A stretch of 64,000 nt of DNA from Flavobacteriales bacterium (GTDB lineage Bacteria; Bacteroidota; Bacteroidia; Flavobacteriales; JASBRU01), in assembly GCA_030149285.1 (NCBI GenBank), contig JASBRU010000004.1, positions 124,001 through 188,000 on the forward strand, given 5' to 3'. The notes under the pieces were generated by a model. That model saw only the letters and a program-made list of their open reading frames with translations, was not told the origin of the DNA and made no database searches. This document shows, piece by piece, positions 7,600-17,556 of the stretch. Both the position numbers and the translations under genes were made by a program. How positions within the stretch are numbered: the first letter of the stretch is position 1; each line of letters starts with the position of its first letter.

Positions 7600-8769
7600 A
7601 TGGGATGTAGTAGTTGTTCGGGTGGTGGCGGAGTACCAAATGGTTGCCGAAACAACGGAAGTTGTGGCAACGGAGGCTGTAATAAACTAACCGTTTTTGA
7701 CTGGTTGGCAAATATGAGGCTTCCTAACGACCAAGTGCCTTTTGATTGCGTTGAAGTACGTTTTAAAAACGGACGAAAAGAGTTTTTTCGCAATGTTAAT
7801 AATTTGCCTTTGGCAGTAGGAGATACAGTAGCCGTAGAGGCTTCACCAGGACATGATATTGGTGTTGTATCTGTAATAGGAGAATTAGTGCGTGTGCAAA
7901 TGCGCAAGAAAAAGGTTACAGAAGATAGCGAGGACGTTAAAAAGTTATACCGCAAAGCTACCCAAAAAGATATAGATAAATGGCAGGAAGCGCGCGACCG
8001 TGAGCACGATACAATGCACCGTTCTAGAGAAATAGCTTTAAAGCTAGGTCTTAAAATGAAGTTGAGCGATGTAGAGTTTCAGGGCGATGGTTCTAAAGCT
8101 ACCTTTTATTATACCGCAGATGAACGAGTTGACTTTAGACAGCTCATTAAAGATTTGGCGGGAGCATTTAGTGTGCGCATAGAAATGCGCCAAATTGGTG
8201 CCAGACAAGAGGCAGCCCGATTAGGGGGTATAGGCTCTTGTGGTAGAGAGTTGTGCTGTAGTACATGGCTTACAGATTTTAGATCTGTAAACACCTCAGC
8301 GGCTCGTTACCAACAACTGTCCTTAAACCCTCAAAAGTTAGCAGGGCAATGTGGTAAGCTAAAGTGCTGTTTGAACTATGAGCTGGATAGCTACATGGAT
8401 GCATTGAAAGTTTTCCCGGACACCAATGTGCGTTTGAAAACAAAACAAGGCGAAGCGTTCTTCCAAAAGATGGACATTTTTAGCGGCAGAATGTGGTATA
8501 GTTATACTACCAATCCGCAACACTTTATACAAGTAACGGTAGAATCAGTAAAAGAAGTTATTGAGAGCAATAAACGAAATGAGATTCCGCTAACGTTAGA
8601 TGAGTATATTGAGGAAACAAAACAAGTGGTTGTAGAAGACTACACAAATGTAGTAGGGCAAGATAGCCTTACTCGTTTTGATCAGCCAAAAAACAAAAGC
8701 AAAAAAAGACGCAACAATAAGTCTAGAAATAAGAACAATAGAAACAGAAATGCTAAAAAACCATCATAA
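7600..8769 (+). CDS. ricT: PSP1-domain protein, RicT/YaaT family
   Basis: 389 residues. The PSP1 domain (about 90-270) contains MRQIGARQEAARLGGIGSCG and LSLNPQKLAGQCGKLKCCLN. Its cysteines C214, C219, C220, C251, C256 and C257 match the pattern of Bacillus YaaT/RicT, part of the iron-sulfur-carrying RicAFT (Y-) complex linked to RNase Y function. Two oddities: a Gly/Cys-rich N-terminus (MGCSSCSGGGGVPNGCRNNG; six cysteines in 27 residues) and a strongly basic Lys/Asn/Arg tail (last ~25 residues), which suggests RNA contact. It heads a seven-gene run, and its last 20 bases overlap the start of gldH. Confidence 0.85.
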   Translation: MGCSSCSGGGGVPNGCRNNGSCGNGGCNKLTVFDWLANMRLPNDQVPFDCVEVRFKNGRKEFFRNVNNLPLAVGDTVAVEASPGHDIGVVSVIGELVRVQMRKKKVTEDSEDVKKLYRKATQKDIDKWQEARDREHDTMHRSREIALKLGLKMKLSDVEFQGDGSKATFYYTADERVDFRQLIKDLAGAFSVRIEMRQIGARQEAARLGGIGSCGRELCCSTWLTDFRSVNTSAARYQQLSLNPQKLAGQCGKLKCCLNYELDSYMDALKVFPDTNVRLKTKQGEAFFQKMDIFSGRMWYSYTTNPQHFIQVTVESVKEVIESNKRNEIPLTLDEYIEETKQVVVEDYTNVVGQDSLTRFDQPKNKSKKRRNNKSRNKNNRNRNAKKPS

Positions 8770-9250
8770 GCCTTACGCGGCATTATTGGCTTTTTTATTC
8801 ATCTTTTTAGTGAGCTGTGGTAACAATACTGTTTACGAAGAGTATGTAACTATTGAAAAAAGCGGTTGGGAAAAATTTAAGCCGGTTGTATTTGAGATAA
8901 ATGCACCCGATACAATTAGCTCATACGACTTGTTTGTACATGTAAGAAACAACAATAATTACCCATACAGCAATTTATACTTACTGAATACCGTTGAATT
9001 TCCGGACGGGTATACTATTACCGATACCTTAAACTATTTGTTAGCCCAACCAAATGGAAAATGGGTGGGAAAAGGAGTAGGAGCCTTAAAAAGCAATAAA
9101 TTTAGCTTTAGGGCAACCTCATTAGTATTTCCTGAAAAAGGAATTTATAAATTTACATTTTGGCAAGCCATGCGCCAAGATACATTAGAAGGTATTGAAG
9201 ACATGGGATTGAGCATAGAAAAAGCTATAACCGATGGCGAAAACAACTAA
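8750..9250 (+). CDS. gldH: Gliding motility lipoprotein GldH
   Basis: 166 residues from the ATG at 8750, chosen because a lipoprotein signal follows directly: MLKNHHKPYAALLAFLFIFL then VSC with the lipobox cysteine at residue 23. A longer reading from 8678 would add a lysine-rich extension lying wholly inside ricT and would bury the signal. Mature features (EYVTIEKSGWEKFKPVVFEI, LYLLNTVEFPDG, GIYKFTFWQAMRQDTLEGI) match the GldH family. GldH is needed for gliding and T9SS-linked functions in Flavobacterium. It overlaps ricT by 20 bases and the PBP1A gene by 17, so translation is probably coupled. Confidence 0.9.
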   Translation: MLKNHHKPYAALLAFLFIFLVSCGNNTVYEEYVTIEKSGWEKFKPVVFEINAPDTISSYDLFVHVRNNNNYPYSNLYLLNTVEFPDGYTITDTLNYLLAQPNGKWVGKGVGALKSNKFSFRATSLVFPEKGIYKFTFWQAMRQDTLEGIEDMGLSIEKAITDGENN

Positions 9251-11546
9251 ACCAAAAAAGACCTCTTTTAAAAAACTCATCCGTTGGTTTTGGATACTGG
9301 TATTTGCCGGTCTCGGAAGCTTTGCCCTACTTATTTTTGCAGCTGCAATGGGCTGGTTAGGCAAGCTCCCTTCTATTGAAGAATTAGAAAACCCTAAAAG
9401 TAATTTAGCTTCACAAATCATCTCTTCAGATGACATGGTATTGGGTAAGTTTTTTGCGCAAAACCGTACGCATGTTGAGTATGAAGAGCTTTCTCCCTAT
9501 TTAATTAATGCCCTTGTGGCTACAGAAGATGAACGTTATTACTCACACTCAGGTGTAGATGTTGAAGCGCTTGTGAGAGCTGTTGCAAAAATGGGAAGCG
9601 CCGGTGGTGGTAGTACGATCTCTCAGCAATTGGCAAAAATGCTTTTTCATGATCCTGCTCAAAGTAAGTTTGCTAGACTTAGTCAAAAAGTAAAAGAATG
9701 GGTAATCTCCGTTCAACTAGAAAGAAAATATACCAAAGAAGAAATTATTGCGATGTATTTCAACCGCTTTGATTTTTTAAATCTTGCTGTAGGGGTGCAA
9801 TCTGCTTCTACTATATACTTTAGTAAAAAACCTGCCGATTTAGAAATACATGAAGCCGCTATGTTGGTTGGGATGGCAAAAAACCCTTCTTTATACAACC
9901 CTTTACGAAATGCTGAAGGAACTAGGGGTAGAAGAAATATTGTGTTTTTACAAATGGAACGAAATGAGGTGATTACTCGAGCAGAAAGAGACTCATTGAG
10001 AGAGTTGCCATTGGGCTTAGAGTACAACCCTGCCAGCCATAATACAGGTACCGCTACTTACTTTAGAGAAGAGCTACGTAGTTTTATGAAAGACTGGGTC
10101 TCTAAAAACAAAAAAGCTGATGGTACTGAGTACAACATCTACACAGATGGATTAAAAATATACACCACAGTAGACTTTAAAATGCAAAAGTATGCCGAAG
10201 AAGCAATGGAAGAACATATGGCTAACCTGCAACGAGTATTCTTTTTGAAAGAAGAAGGCAGGAAAACAGCCCCTTTTCATGGAATTAATCAAGACCGTAT
10301 TGATAGACTACTAACTGCCGCTAAAAAAAGAAGCGGCATGTACAGAAGCCTGAAAAGAGCAGGCATGTCTAAAGACTCTATAGATATTGTGTTTAATACC
10401 CCTAAAGAGATGACTGTTTTCTCTTGGAAAGGAGATATTGATACAACAATGAGCCCCATGGACTCTATCCGTTATTACAAATACTTTTTACAAACGGGTT
10501 TTATGGCTATGGAGCCACAAACAGGCTATATAAAGGCTTGGGTTGGTGGTATAAATTATCGTCATTTTCAGTATGACCATGTAAAAACAGGGCAAAGACA
10601 AGTAGGTTCTACCTTTAAGCCTTTTGTATACGCCACGGCTATGAGACAGTTACATCTATCGCCATGCTATGAGGTGGCCGATGTACAAACCTGTATAGAA
10701 AAAGGACAATTTGATTTATTAAAAGACTGGTGCCCTAAAAACTCTGATGGTAAATATGGTGGAGTATTAACACTAAAAGAGGCTCTCGGACGCTCAAAAA
10801 ATACAGTAACTACTTATTTAATGAAACAGGTAGGGCCGGAACCTGTTAGTCAATTAGCAAAGGAAATGGGTGTAAAAAGCGATATCCCTATTCAGCCTGC
10901 CATTGCCTTAGGCACACCCGATTTAACGGTATACGAAATGGTAGGAGCCTACGGAACATTTGCCAATAAGGGAGTATATACCGAACCCATAATGGTTACC
11001 CGTATAGAAGATAAAAACGGAGTAGTGTTGGCAGAATTTACACCGGACTCTAAAGATGTAATGAGCGAAGAGCAAGCATATGTTTTACTGGACTTATTAC
11101 AAGGTGTAACAACTTCTGGAGGTTCTGGCGCACGCTTAAGAAGTCGTGGAGGTAGTTATCTCAATGATGTAGTAACTGGTTTCCCTTATGCGTTTGATTA
11201 TAGTACTCAAATAGCAGGTAAAACAGGTACAACGCAAGACAACAGTGATGGCTGGTTTATGGGCGTAGTACCCAACCTAGTAGCAGGTGCTTGGGTAGGT
11301 GGTGAAGACAGAGATATTCATTTTAGTGGTATATATTACGGTCAAGGAGCAACAATGGCATTACCTATTTGGGCACTATTTATGAAAAAAGTATATGCCG
11401 ATGGCAAGCTTGGGGTAACCCCAACAGATAAATTTGAAAAACCGGTTGAGAAACTAAGCATAGAGCTTGACTGTGAAAAATATAAACAGCAAAACACTGG
11501 CAACCCTTTCAACGAATCTAGTCCGGAAGGGATGTTTAATGACTAA
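9234..11546 (+). CDS. Bifunctional penicillin-binding protein 1A (transglycosylase/transpeptidase)
   Basis: 770 residues. A TM anchor at 16-42 follows a lysine-rich cytoplasmic tail. The GT51 glycosyltransferase domain (about 60-240) shows [14 protein letters not shown] with catalytic E98, [15 protein letters not shown] and [14 protein letters not shown]. The penicillin-binding transpeptidase domain (about 420-720) shows S459-T-F-K462 (VGSTFKPF), S521-K-N and K663-T-G-T (AGKTGTTQD). All catalytic motifs are intact. It polymerises and cross-links peptidoglycan at the inner membrane. Its overlap with gldH ties wall synthesis to the gliding lipoprotein in one transcript, and scoA follows after 5 bases. 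Confidence 0.96.
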   Translation: MAKTTKPKKTSFKKLIRWFWILVFAGLGSFALLIFAAAMGWLGKLPSIEELENPKSNLASQIISSDDMVLGKFFAQNRTHVEYEELSPYLINALVATEDERYYSHSGVDVEALVRAVAKMGSAGGGSTISQQLAKMLFHDPAQSKFARLSQKVKEWVISVQLERKYTKEEIIAMYFNRFDFLNLAVGVQSASTIYFSKKPADLEIHEAAMLVGMAKNPSLYNPLRNAEGTRGRRNIVFLQMERNEVITRAERDSLRELPLGLEYNPASHNTGTATYFREELRSFMKDWVSKNKKADGTEYNIYTDGLKIYTTVDFKMQKYAEEAMEEHMANLQRVFFLKEEGRKTAPFHGINQDRIDRLLTAAKKRSGMYRSLKRAGMSKDSIDIVFNTPKEMTVFSWKGDIDTTMSPMDSIRYYKYFLQTGFMAMEPQTGYIKAWVGGINYRHFQYDHVKTGQRQVGSTFKPFVYATAMRQLHLSPCYEVADVQTCIEKGQFDLLKDWCPKNSDGKYGGVLTLKEALGRSKNTVTTYLMKQVGPEPVSQLAKEMGVKSDIPIQPAIALGTPDLTVYEMVGAYGTFANKGVYTEPIMVTRIEDKNGVVLAEFTPDSKDVMSEEQAYVLLDLLQGVTTSGGSGARLRSRGGSYLNDVVTGFPYAFDYSTQIAGKTGTTQDNSDGWFMGVVPNLVAGAWVGGEDRDIHFSGIYYGQGATMALPIWALFMKKVYADGKLGVTPTDKFEKPVEKLSIELDCEKYKQQNTGNPFNESSPEGMFND

Positions 11547-11551
11547 AAAAT

Positions 11552-12250
11552 ATGATTAACAAAGTAGTTGCAAACGCAGAAGAAGGCATTGCCGGCGTAA
11601 AAGACAATATGACTTTTATGTTGGGAGGCTTTGGTTTATCAGGTATTCCTGAGAATGCTATTTCTGCTCTTCAAAAAATAGGTATTAAAGGATTGACTTG
11701 TATTTCTAACAATGCCGGAGTAGATGATTTTGGCTTGGGTTTATTATTACAAGGTCATCAAATCAAAAAAATGATTTCTTCTTACGTAGGAGAAAATGAT
11801 GAATTTGAGCGCCAAATGCTAAGCGGTGAACTAGAGGTAGATTTAATACCACAAGGAACCTTAGCAGAACGTTGTCGTGCTGCAGGAGCAGGTATCCCTG
11901 CCTTTTTTACACCTGCAGGTTATGGTACTGAAGTAGCGGAGGGCAAAGAAGTAAGAATTTTTAACGGTAAGCCACACATTTTAGAACATGCTTTTGAAGC
12001 AGATTATGCATTTGTAAAAGCATGGAAAGGTGATGAAGCCGGAAACCTCATATTTAAAGGTACTGCACGTAACTTTAACCCGCTAATGGCAATGGCAGGT
12101 AAAATTACAGTTGCTGAAGTAGAAGAGCTAGTACCCGCAGGAGAGTTACACCCCAATGAAATACATACGCCGGGTATTTTTGTGCAACGTATTTTTAAAG
12201 GCACTAACTACGAGAAAAGAATAGAACAACGAACTGTAAGACAACGATAA
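11552..12250 (+). CDS. scoA: 3-oxoacid (succinyl-CoA:acetoacetate) CoA-transferase subunit A
   Basis: 232 residues, the standard A-subunit length. Signatures are [51 protein letters not shown] and [20 protein letters not shown]. It forms a heterotetramer with the B subunit encoded 1 base downstream, moving CoA between succinyl-CoA and acetoacetate, and so allows acetoacetate use or ketone-body formation. It is cytoplasmic. Its place after the PBP1A gene in the same operon is functionally unexpected. Confidence 0.94.
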   Translation: MINKVVANAEEGIAGVKDNMTFMLGGFGLSGIPENAISALQKIGIKGLTCISNNAGVDDFGLGLLLQGHQIKKMISSYVGENDEFERQMLSGELEVDLIPQGTLAERCRAAGAGIPAFFTPAGYGTEVAEGKEVRIFNGKPHILEHAFEADYAFVKAWKGDEAGNLIFKGTARNFNPLMAMAGKITVAEVEELVPAGELHPNEIHTPGIFVQRIFKGTNYEKRIEQRTVRQR

Positions 12251-12251
12251 T

Positions 12252-12908
12252 ATGGCTTTAGATAAAAATGGTATTGCACAGCGCATTGCTCAAGAAATGC
12301 AAGACGGTTATTATGTAAACCTAGGAATTGGTATCCCTACTTTGGTGGCAAACTATATTCCGCAAGGCATTAGCGTTGAATTTCAATCGGAAAACGGAAT
12401 ATTAGGCATGGGACCTTTCCCATTTGAAGGAGAAGAGGATCCGGATTTAATAAATGCCGGAAAACAAACAATTACAGCCCTCCCAGGTGCTGCTTTTTTT
12501 GACTCTGCAATGAGCTTTGGAATGATTAGAGGGCAGCATGTACACATGACCGTTTTAGGAGCTATGGAAGTAGCAGAAAACGGAGACATTGCCAACTGGA
12601 AAATACCGGGCAAAATGGTAAAAGGTATGGGTGGCGCTATGGATTTAGTGGCCTCTGCAGACAATATTATTGTTGCCATGATGCACACCAATAGAGCAGG
12701 AGAATCTAAACTATTACCAGAATGCACATTACCACTTACAGGCGTTGGTGTAGTGAGAAAAGTAGTTACAGATTTAGCCGTTATGGATGTAACTCCGGAT
12801 GGTTTTAAACTACTAGAACGCGCACCCGGTGTAAGCGTAGAAGAAATTAAAAATGCAACCGCAGGTAGATTAATTGTTGAGGGCGACATACCTGAGATGA
12901 AACTCTAG
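12252..12908 (+). CDS. scoB: 3-oxoacid CoA-transferase subunit B
   Basis: 218 residues, normal length. The catalytic glutamate that forms the glutamyl-CoA thioester is E47 in FQSENGILGMGPFP. Other family blocks are NLGIGIPTLVANYIPQGI, SFGMIRGQHVHMTVLGAMEV and GKMVKGMGGAMDLV. It starts 1 base after scoA and ends 1 base before the next CDS, so all three are translationally linked. Its metabolic partner could be any thiolase in the cell; the PAA-type thiolase at 42.7 kb is one possible link, but that is inference. Confidence 0.95.
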   Translation: MALDKNGIAQRIAQEMQDGYYVNLGIGIPTLVANYIPQGISVEFQSENGILGMGPFPFEGEEDPDLINAGKQTITALPGAAFFDSAMSFGMIRGQHVHMTVLGAMEVAENGDIANWKIPGKMVKGMGGAMDLVASADNIIVAMMHTNRAGESKLLPECTLPLTGVGVVRKVVTDLAVMDVTPDGFKLLERAPGVSVEEIKNATAGRLIVEGDIPEMKL

Positions 12909-12909
12909 T

Positions 12910-14286
12910 ATGGGGCGCTTGTGGCAAAAATATAGCCTTTCGCAGTGGGCATTTATTTTCATTGCCACATTAGTTATCGGTTACACTTTTTGGTTTAAGT
13001 ATTGGAACGAGAAAAAAGTAATAGAATGGGATATACAGATCTATTATTCATACCTCCCCGCCTTATTTGAGCATCACGATTTATCCTTTCATTTTGTACG
13101 AGAATTACCCGCCGGGCATCCGTTAAACCATGGTATTGCTAATGATGGCTTAGGGCATGATTACCCGAAAATGAGTATGGGTATGGCTTATATGTACGCT
13201 CCTTTTTATGGCTTGGCAACTGTTTATGCAAAAGCATTTGGCTACCCCACAGATGGCTATTCTACACCTTACAGGATGTTTATTATACTTAGTGCTATTG
13301 CATATTTTTTACCCGGACTATACTTTTTTAGGCGCGTATTACTCAACTATTTCTCTGAAGCAGTTACGGCCACTACAATGATTGTAATTGTTTTGGGTAC
13401 TAACCTGTTTTACTACACTTCTTCTACAGGAAACCCTATGTCTCATGCGTATACTTTTGCGTTGGTCAGCGCATTTTTGTTTTTCTCTATTAGATGGACT
13501 GATAAAAAGACTTTTCTCAATACCGCCTTACTAGGCTTACTTGGGGGCTTAATTACTCTAATACGGCCCGTAAACATTATTGTGTTTCTCTTTCCTTTAC
13601 TAATTGGCATAACATCCTTTAATGACTTTTGGTATCGAATTAAAGACCTAGCCATTAATCATAAAAAGACTATCCTATTAATTGCTTTTGGTAGCTTTTT
13701 AGTCATCTTCCCGCAACTTATTTTTTGGAAATGGAATGTGGGCAAGTGGATAGTTTACTCATACGGAGAAGAAGGCTTCTTTTTTGCAGATCCAAAAATT
13801 ATAGACGGCTTACTTAGTTATCGTAAAGGCTGGTTAGTTTACTCTCCCTTAATGGTTACCTTTTTTGTAGGGTTATACTTCTTGTATAAAAAATACCGCA
13901 AGCTGTTTTTACCTGTACTTATTACCTCTTTCCTTTTTATGTACATCATTTTTAGCTGGTGGTGTTGGTGGTATGGAGGTAGTTTTGGTGCTAGACCAAT
14001 GATAGATATCTTGCCTATTGTAGGTTTATCTGTAGCTGCATTTTTTGATTTTATTTACACCAAAAAAATAAAAGTTATTGCTAGTACTGCCGCCATTACA
14101 ATTTTATTGGTGCTTTACAGTTTATTTAATGACTATCAGTACAGACTGACGCTTATTCATTGGGATGGAATGACAAAAGAGGCTTATTGGGAAGTATTTT
14201 TAAAAACTCATTTCCCTGATAATCTTGAGCAAGCTATTTCTGTACCGGATTACAATAGTGCAATTGACAATAAAGAAGACTACTAA
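12910..14286 (+). CDS. Polytopic membrane protein, probable glycosyltransferase-like
   Basis: 458 residues with roughly 10-12 hydrophobic segments spread over the whole length. An early extracytoplasmic loop contains EWDIQIYYSYLPALFEHHDL, where an acidic residue just after TM1 is typical of GT-C (Dol-P-sugar type) transferases. Later segments include IFSWWCWWYGGSFGARPMID, also seen in such proteins. No precise family is recognised. It starts 1 base after scoB and is followed after 3 bases by a clear GT39-type transferase, suggesting the pair glycosylates a lipid or envelope polymer. GT-C assignment is inference from architecture. Confidence 0.65.
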   Translation: MGRLWQKYSLSQWAFIFIATLVIGYTFWFKYWNEKKVIEWDIQIYYSYLPALFEHHDLSFHFVRELPAGHPLNHGIANDGLGHDYPKMSMGMAYMYAPFYGLATVYAKAFGYPTDGYSTPYRMFIILSAIAYFLPGLYFFRRVLLNYFSEAVTATTMIVIVLGTNLFYYTSSTGNPMSHAYTFALVSAFLFFSIRWTDKKTFLNTALLGLLGGLITLIRPVNIIVFLFPLLIGITSFNDFWYRIKDLAINHKKTILLIAFGSFLVIFPQLIFWKWNVGKWIVYSYGEEGFFFADPKIIDGLLSYRKGWLVYSPLMVTFFVGLYFLYKKYRKLFLPVLITSFLFMYIIFSWWCWWYGGSFGARPMIDILPIVGLSVAAFFDFIYTKKIKVIASTAAITILLVLYSLFNDYQYRLTLIHWDGMTKEAYWEVFLKTHFPDNLEQAISVPDYNSAIDNKEDY

Positions 14287-14289
14287 GCA

Positions 14290-15738
14290 GTGCAGCTAAA
14301 AAAAGCAGAATCATATTATCCTTATGTAATTGGTGTATTGGCCTTGCTAATGTTCCTATTTAAACTTGGCACCAGACCGCTACAACTTTGGGATGAGTCT
14401 CGATTGGCTATTAATGCCTATGAAATGGTTCAGTCTGGTAATTTTTGGGTTACCACTTATTTATTTGAACCTGATTTATGGAACACCAAACCCCCTTTAT
14501 TGATATGGTTAATGGCGGGTAGTATAAAGCTATTTGGGTATTCAGAGTTTGCCTTAAGGTTGCCTTCTGCCATAGCAGCAATAGCTTTGGCTTTTAGTAT
14601 TTACTGGTTTTGTAAAAAACACCTCAAAAATGCTACTGTAGGATTTCTTTCTAGTTTAGTGCTTATCAGTAGTTATGGATTCACCCGCGACCATGTTGCT
14701 TTTTCTGCAGATTATGATGCCTTACTTTGTTTATGGCTATTCTTATATAGCATTCAGCTTTTTATGTATTACAGAACCGGCCTGCTGAAGCATGCATTGT
14801 TGTTTGGCTTATTCTTGTTTCTTGCCGGTATGACCAAAGGTATAGCAGGTTACTTATTACTCCCTCCTATAGTTCTATTCGGCCTTAGCAAAAAAGAATA
14901 CTTAAGAAGGTTGTTTGCAGGTAAACTTATCGTCTCTACAATCTTTTCTTTAGCGGCAATTATTGGTTATTATTTCTTGCGAGAATCTTTCAGCGAAGGC
15001 TATATAGAAGCCATTAAAAACAACGAGCTTGGAGGCCGTTTTAATGAAGCATTAGAAGGGCATGCTCACCCATTTTATTTTTATTTAAGGCATATAGCAC
15101 AACAAGGCTTTGTACCATGGTTATATGTTCTACCCTTTGTTCTATTCTTAACGTTTAAGTCTAAGCACATGGGGGTTAAGCAATTTAGTGCTTACTCTTT
15201 ACTTGCAATGCTTGTATACCTACTCATTATCTCTATAGCAAATACAAAGCTACGTTGGTATGACGCTCCTATTTACCCCTTTTTAGCCATACCCGTTGGG
15301 GTAGGCTTGTATGAGTTTTTACAACTCAAGTTTAGCACTAAAACAGTTCGTGTTTCTATACTATCAGTAGTAATGGTTTTTTCAGTAGGTATGGTCTTTG
15401 GCAAAAATAAGTTTGCTAAAAAATATACTCCGGAACGCAGGGTTGATGAAGAGCGATATGCCGAGTTCTACCAATATTTAGTAGACAGTGGCAAAGATAT
15501 TGAGAACGATTACCAAGCTGTGAGTACCTACTATAATGGCGCTAAGATTTATTACAACTACATCTTTGGAGTCAATCAAGTATGGATCAGTAAAATTGAC
15601 ACTTCTAAGCCCGTACTTACCTGCCACGGATGGGAAATTGAGATGATAGAAAAAGAAGGATATGCAGTAAAAATAATTGAAGATTTAAACCAACGTTGCT
15701 TTGTTTGCGAAGTAAAAAAGAAAAAAGCAACAGATTAA
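14290..15738 (+). CDS. Glycosyltransferase family 39 / ArnT-like (PMT_2) membrane protein
   Basis: 482 residues with about 11 TM segments. The first periplasmic loop carries RPLQLWDESRLAINAYEMVQ and EPDLWNTKPPLLIWLMAGSI, the W-D-E and K-P-P-L motifs of ArnT and related lipid-linked sugar transferases, where the Asp/Glu is catalytic. The start is GTG at 14290, 3 bases after the previous stop; no ATG precedes the first TM helix. It likely transfers a sugar from an undecaprenyl or polyprenyl carrier to an envelope acceptor. Its last 4 bases overlap the end of the convergent ABC ATPase gene. Confidence 0.85.
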   Translation: MQLKKAESYYPYVIGVLALLMFLFKLGTRPLQLWDESRLAINAYEMVQSGNFWVTTYLFEPDLWNTKPPLLIWLMAGSIKLFGYSEFALRLPSAIAAIALAFSIYWFCKKHLKNATVGFLSSLVLISSYGFTRDHVAFSADYDALLCLWLFLYSIQLFMYYRTGLLKHALLFGLFLFLAGMTKGIAGYLLLPPIVLFGLSKKEYLRRLFAGKLIVSTIFSLAAIIGYYFLRESFSEGYIEAIKNNELGGRFNEALEGHAHPFYFYLRHIAQQGFVPWLYVLPFVLFLTFKSKHMGVKQFSAYSLLAMLVYLLIISIANTKLRWYDAPIYPFLAIPVGVGLYEFLQLKFSTKTVRVSILSVVMVFSVGMVFGKNKFAKKYTPERRVDEERYAEFYQYLVDSGKDIENDYQAVSTYYNGAKIYYNYIFGVNQVWISKIDTSKPVLTCHGWEIEMIEKEGYAVKIIEDLNQRCFVCEVKKKKATD

Positions 15739-17465
15739 ACCAATATTGCCTCTCCCTTAGGTATTGCTTCAATTAGGTGCTTGGTATATTCTTTTTTAGG
15801 GTGATTATATACCTCATCAGCTAAACCGCTTTCCTCAATTTTACCTTTATTCATCACTATCATTCTATCTGACATAAACTTAACTACAGATAAGTCATGT
15901 GAGATGAAAATATAAGTTAAGCCAAATTCTTCTTTCAGCTCGTTTAAGAGGTTTAAAACTTGTGCTTGAACCGATACATCTAATGCCGAAACGGATTCGT
16001 CTGCAATGATAAATTCGGGCTCTAAAGCCAAGGCTCTAGCAATACCTATACGTTGCCTTTGTCCACCTGAAAACTCATGAGGATACCTGTTGTAAAAATC
16101 TCCACTCAGGCCTACTCTTTCCAGTAGTGCCTTTACTTTTTCTTTATGCTGGGTTTTAGTGCCGGATATATTATGTACCAGCATTGGCTCAACAATAGCC
16201 TCTCCAATTGTAAGTCTTGGGTTTAAGGATGAATAAGGGTCTTGAAAAATAATCTGGATTTCTTTTCTTAATTTTCTAAGCTCCTCTCCTTCTAACTGAG
16301 CAATGTCTTGCCCTTTGTAAATAATTTCTCCTGCTGTTGGTTTGTTCAGCCTTAATATGGTTCTACTCAATGTGGTTTTCCCGCAACCTGACTCTCCTAC
16401 CAGACCCATAGTTTCTCCCGGAAACACATTAAAGTTTACTGTATCAACAGCTTTTACATATTCTTTAACCTTACTAAATATGCCTTTTTGTATTGGGAAA
16501 TAGGTTTGTAAATCATTTACGTGTAATAATGGCTCTTGAGCAAATAATAATTTTTGCCTTGCTGATGTATCGCTATCATTTAATTTCCATTGATTGTGAT
16601 AGGCTTTCATCTCTAAACTTTCGTCATTCAAAAAATCAGCAACTGTTGGCAGTTTTTTCAACCTATAATTTAAGGGTGGTCTACAAGCCAATAAGCCTTT
16701 TGTATAAGGGTGTTGTGGGTTATTAAATAGCTGTTTGGCTGTGCCTTGCTCTACAATATCTCCTTTATACATTACCACTACTTTATCTGCAATTTCTGCA
16801 ACTACACCTAAATCATGTGTAATAAAAATCAGCCCCATACCATATTCTTGTTGCAAATTTTTGAGTAGTTGCAATATGGTTTTTTGCACCGTTACATCCA
16901 GTGCTGTTGTGGGCTCATCTGCTATCAAAACTCTAGGGTTACAGCTGATAGCCATCGCTATCATTACACGTTGTTTTTGCCCTCCTGATAATTGATGCGG
17001 GTAAGAAGTATAAATATCTTGTGGTCTGGGAAGCTCTACCTTCTTAAAAAGTTCTATTACTTGTTTTTTTGCCTCTTTTACAGAACACTTTTTATGTAAC
17101 TGTATAATTTCTGCAACTTGATCTCCGCACTTATGTACGGGGTTTAAAGAGGTCATGGGTTCTTGAAATATCATTGCAATATCATTGCCTCGATATTTTT
17201 GCATTTCTTTCTCTGATAACTTAGTTAAGTCTACCTCAATTCCTTCACTTTTTTTGTAAATAATTTCTCCCGAAGAAACTTTGCCTACTGCTGGTAACAA
17301 ACCCATTATAGATAATGATGTTACTGACTTGCCAGAGCCTGACTCTCCAACTATACCTACTGTTTCTCCTTCAGCTACATCAAAGCTAACGCCCTTTATA
17401 GCAGTAGTAACTTCTTTACCAGTGGTAAATGTTGTAACTAAGTTTTTTATCTGTAGTAAGTTCAT
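15735..17465 (-). CDS. Double-domain ABC transporter ATPase of the oligopeptide/dipeptide type (DppD-DppF fusion)
   Basis: 576 residues holding two complete ABC ATPase domains. Domain 1 (about 1-265) has Walker A GESGSGKS at residues 40-47, signature LSGGQKQR and Walker B VLIADEPT. Domain 2 (about 310-570) has GESGCGKTT, FSGGQRQR and FIIADESVSALD. The link between them carries HPYTKGLLACRPPL, the C-terminal oligopeptide-binding signature of DppD/OppD. Family members energise import of peptides, nickel or similar. No permease or binding-protein gene is adjacent, so its membrane partners must be elsewhere. Confidence 0.92.
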   Translation of the reverse strand: MNLLQIKNLVTTFTTGKEVTTAIKGVSFDVAEGETVGIVGESGSGKSVTSLSIMGLLPAVGKVSSGEIIYKKSEGIEVDLTKLSEKEMQKYRGNDIAMIFQEPMTSLNPVHKCGDQVAEIIQLHKKCSVKEAKKQVIELFKKVELPRPQDIYTSYPHQLSGGQKQRVMIAMAISCNPRVLIADEPTTALDVTVQKTILQLLKNLQQEYGMGLIFITHDLGVVAEIADKVVVMYKGDIVEQGTAKQLFNNPQHPYTKGLLACRPPLNYRLKKLPTVADFLNDESLEMKAYHNQWKLNDSDTSARQKLLFAQEPLLHVNDLQTYFPIQKGIFSKVKEYVKAVDTVNFNVFPGETMGLVGESGCGKTTLSRTILRLNKPTAGEIIYKGQDIAQLEGEELRKLRKEIQIIFQDPYSSLNPRLTIGEAIVEPMLVHNISGTKTQHKEKVKALLERVGLSGDFYNRYPHEFSGGQRQRIGIARALALEPEFIIADESVSALDVSVQAQVLNLLNELKEEFGLTYIFISHDLSVVKFMSDRMIVMNKGKIEESGLADEVYNHPKKEYTKHLIEAIPKGEAILV

Positions 17466-17501
17466 TACCTATTGTTATGCTTGTCTCAAATATATTACAA
17501 A

Positions 17502-17535
17502 TAAAAAAGGTGTTACTACTTATGCAATAACACCT
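17502..17535 (-). terminator. Rho-independent terminator after the gene at 17557-18063
   Basis: AGGTGTTA (17508-17515) pairs with TAACACCT (17528-17535) across a 12-base loop. On the minus strand the stem is followed by six T (17503-17508). It lies about 20 bases past the stop of the upstream gene and separates it from the ABC ATPase. Confidence 0.75.
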
Positions 17536-17556
17536 CTAGTACATTTTGTTTTACGG

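Noticed and set aside
8678..8749. Longer GldH start
   Set aside because: The 24 added residues are read from the lysine codons of the ricT tail and would disable the lipoprotein signal.
12383..12889. Antisense 168-codon open frame across scoB
   Set aside because: It lies wholly opposite a strongly conserved CoA-transferase gene, has serine/proline-rich shadow composition and no domain.
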